A DNA stretch of 6,978 bases. It comes from CALXXL01 sp964512385 (lineage in GTDB: Bacteria > Verrucomicrobiota > Lentisphaeria > Victivallales > Victivallaceae). How positions within the stretch are numbered: the first letter of the stretch is position 1; each line of letters starts with the position of its first letter. A program made the position numbers and the translations under genes. The stretch spans positions 1 through 6,978 of the forward strand of contig CAZEHZ010000114.1 of assembly GCA_964512385.1 (NCBI GenBank), read 5' to 3'. A model generated the notes under the pieces. It was not told the DNA's origin and did no database searches. It was given only the letters and a program-made list of their open reading frames with translations. This document shows positions 6,723-6,978 of the stretch, one piece after another.

Positions 6723-6733
6723 AAGTATATAAA
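6706..6733 (+). promoter_or_regulatory. Possible promoter for the small membrane protein gene
   Basis: TTGATA (6706-6711, five of six), a 16-bp spacer and TATAAA (6728-6733, five of six) are seen. Transcription would begin near 6740, just ahead of the SD at 6744-6750. If used, it excludes the GTG at 6719 as the start of the next gene. Confidence 0.4.
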
Positions 6734-6757
6734 AACAAACATACGAGGAGTTTTTCT

Positions 6758-6976
6758 ATGCGTTCGGATGAAATACTAAAATCCAAGGCGATTTGTCAGT
6801 TATGCCTGCCGATCCGCTTATTGGCAATTATGCTTTTATTGATGATGGCGGCAATAATTGCTCCCGTATCTAAACCTGTTTATGAGCAGGAAGTTATTCA
6901 ACAGTATTATACCGAATATATTCTGTTTGTGCAAAAAGAATTGCAAAACTCTGCATCTGTTATGGTCGCAAGATGA
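6758..6976 (+). CDS. Small single-span membrane protein, unknown function
   Basis: Not recognised. The 72 residues have a basic N-terminus (R2, K8, K10, R20), a hydrophobic span at about 21-37 and a polar, mildly acidic tail (38-72) with Tyr, Gln and Glu that may be helical. The pattern fits an N-in bitopic inner-membrane protein with a short periplasmic tail, or an uncleaved signal anchor. CxxC at 13-16 lies just before the span. The ATG at 6758 is preferred because CGAGGAG (6744-6750) stands 7 bases before it. The frame stays open upstream to a GTG at 6719, which lacks such a site. The stop TGA overlaps possible starts at 6973 and 6976, so it is probably the first gene of a translationally coupled pair running past the window. 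Its position after mreB recalls small elongasome or FtsL-like proteins, but no sequence motif supports that. Confidence 0.6.
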   Translation: MRSDEILKSKAICQLCLPIRLLAIMLLLMMAAIIAPVSKPVYEQEVIQQYYTEYILFVQKELQNSASVMVAR

Positions 6977-6978
6977 TG
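6973..6978 (+). other. Possible start of a following, coupled gene
   Basis: The last bases are ATGATG. The first ATG (6973-6975) overlaps the preceding TGA by an ATGA junction, the second (6976-6978) by TGATG. Both are classic arrangements for translational coupling. The downstream gene lies outside the window and cannot be verified. Confidence 0.3.

Noticed and set aside
6719..6757. GTG at 6719 as start of the small membrane protein
   Set aside because: It lacks a good SD and would lie within a promoter candidate. The ATG at 6758 has CGAGGAG seven bases upstream.

Overview
The window looks like a bacterial chromosome segment, compact and moderately AT-rich in its spacers. It carries MreB and an inner-membrane/export set-up. 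A DUF4434 protein sits beside a LacI-family regulator and an exported TIM-barrel-like protein. Together these suggest a rod-shaped Gram-negative heterotroph that handles many carbohydrates. The protein style would suit the PVC group (Lentisphaerota/Victivallales-like), but this is an impression from sequence style and not a demonstrated placement.

Layout. Positions 1-180 hold a leader with a good sigma70-type promoter, followed by a LacI/GalR-family repressor gene on the + strand (181-1209). A strong 14-bp terminator hairpin (1333-1367) separates it from a convergent three-gene cluster on the - strand. Read in transcription order the cluster is hisC (5254-4190), a cytoplasmic DUF4434 protein (4167-3208) and a large exported protein of unknown family (3143-1380). 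A well-formed internal promoter (3204-3177) lies in front of the last gene. A 154-bp divergent spacer separates hisC from mreB (+ strand, 5409-6440), which ends in its own terminator. The right end (6480-6978) holds small unassigned reading frames: a 38-codon frame that appears to be frameshifted from a longer 67-codon frame, and a 72-residue single-span membrane protein whose stop codon overlaps possible starts of a following gene.

How the genes may work together. hisC and mreB are housekeeping genes (histidine biosynthesis; cell shape). The DUF4434 protein and the exported 587-residue protein both look like TIM-barrel, glycoside-hydrolase-like proteins, one predicted inside and one outside the cytoplasmic membrane. 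With the nearby LacI-type sensor they could form a small, uncharacterised carbohydrate-processing locus that has become attached behind hisC. The internal promoter would let the exported protein be expressed separately. This functional link is inference; the sequence shows only order, strand and spacing. No tRNA, rRNA, CRISPR array or insertion sequence was seen.
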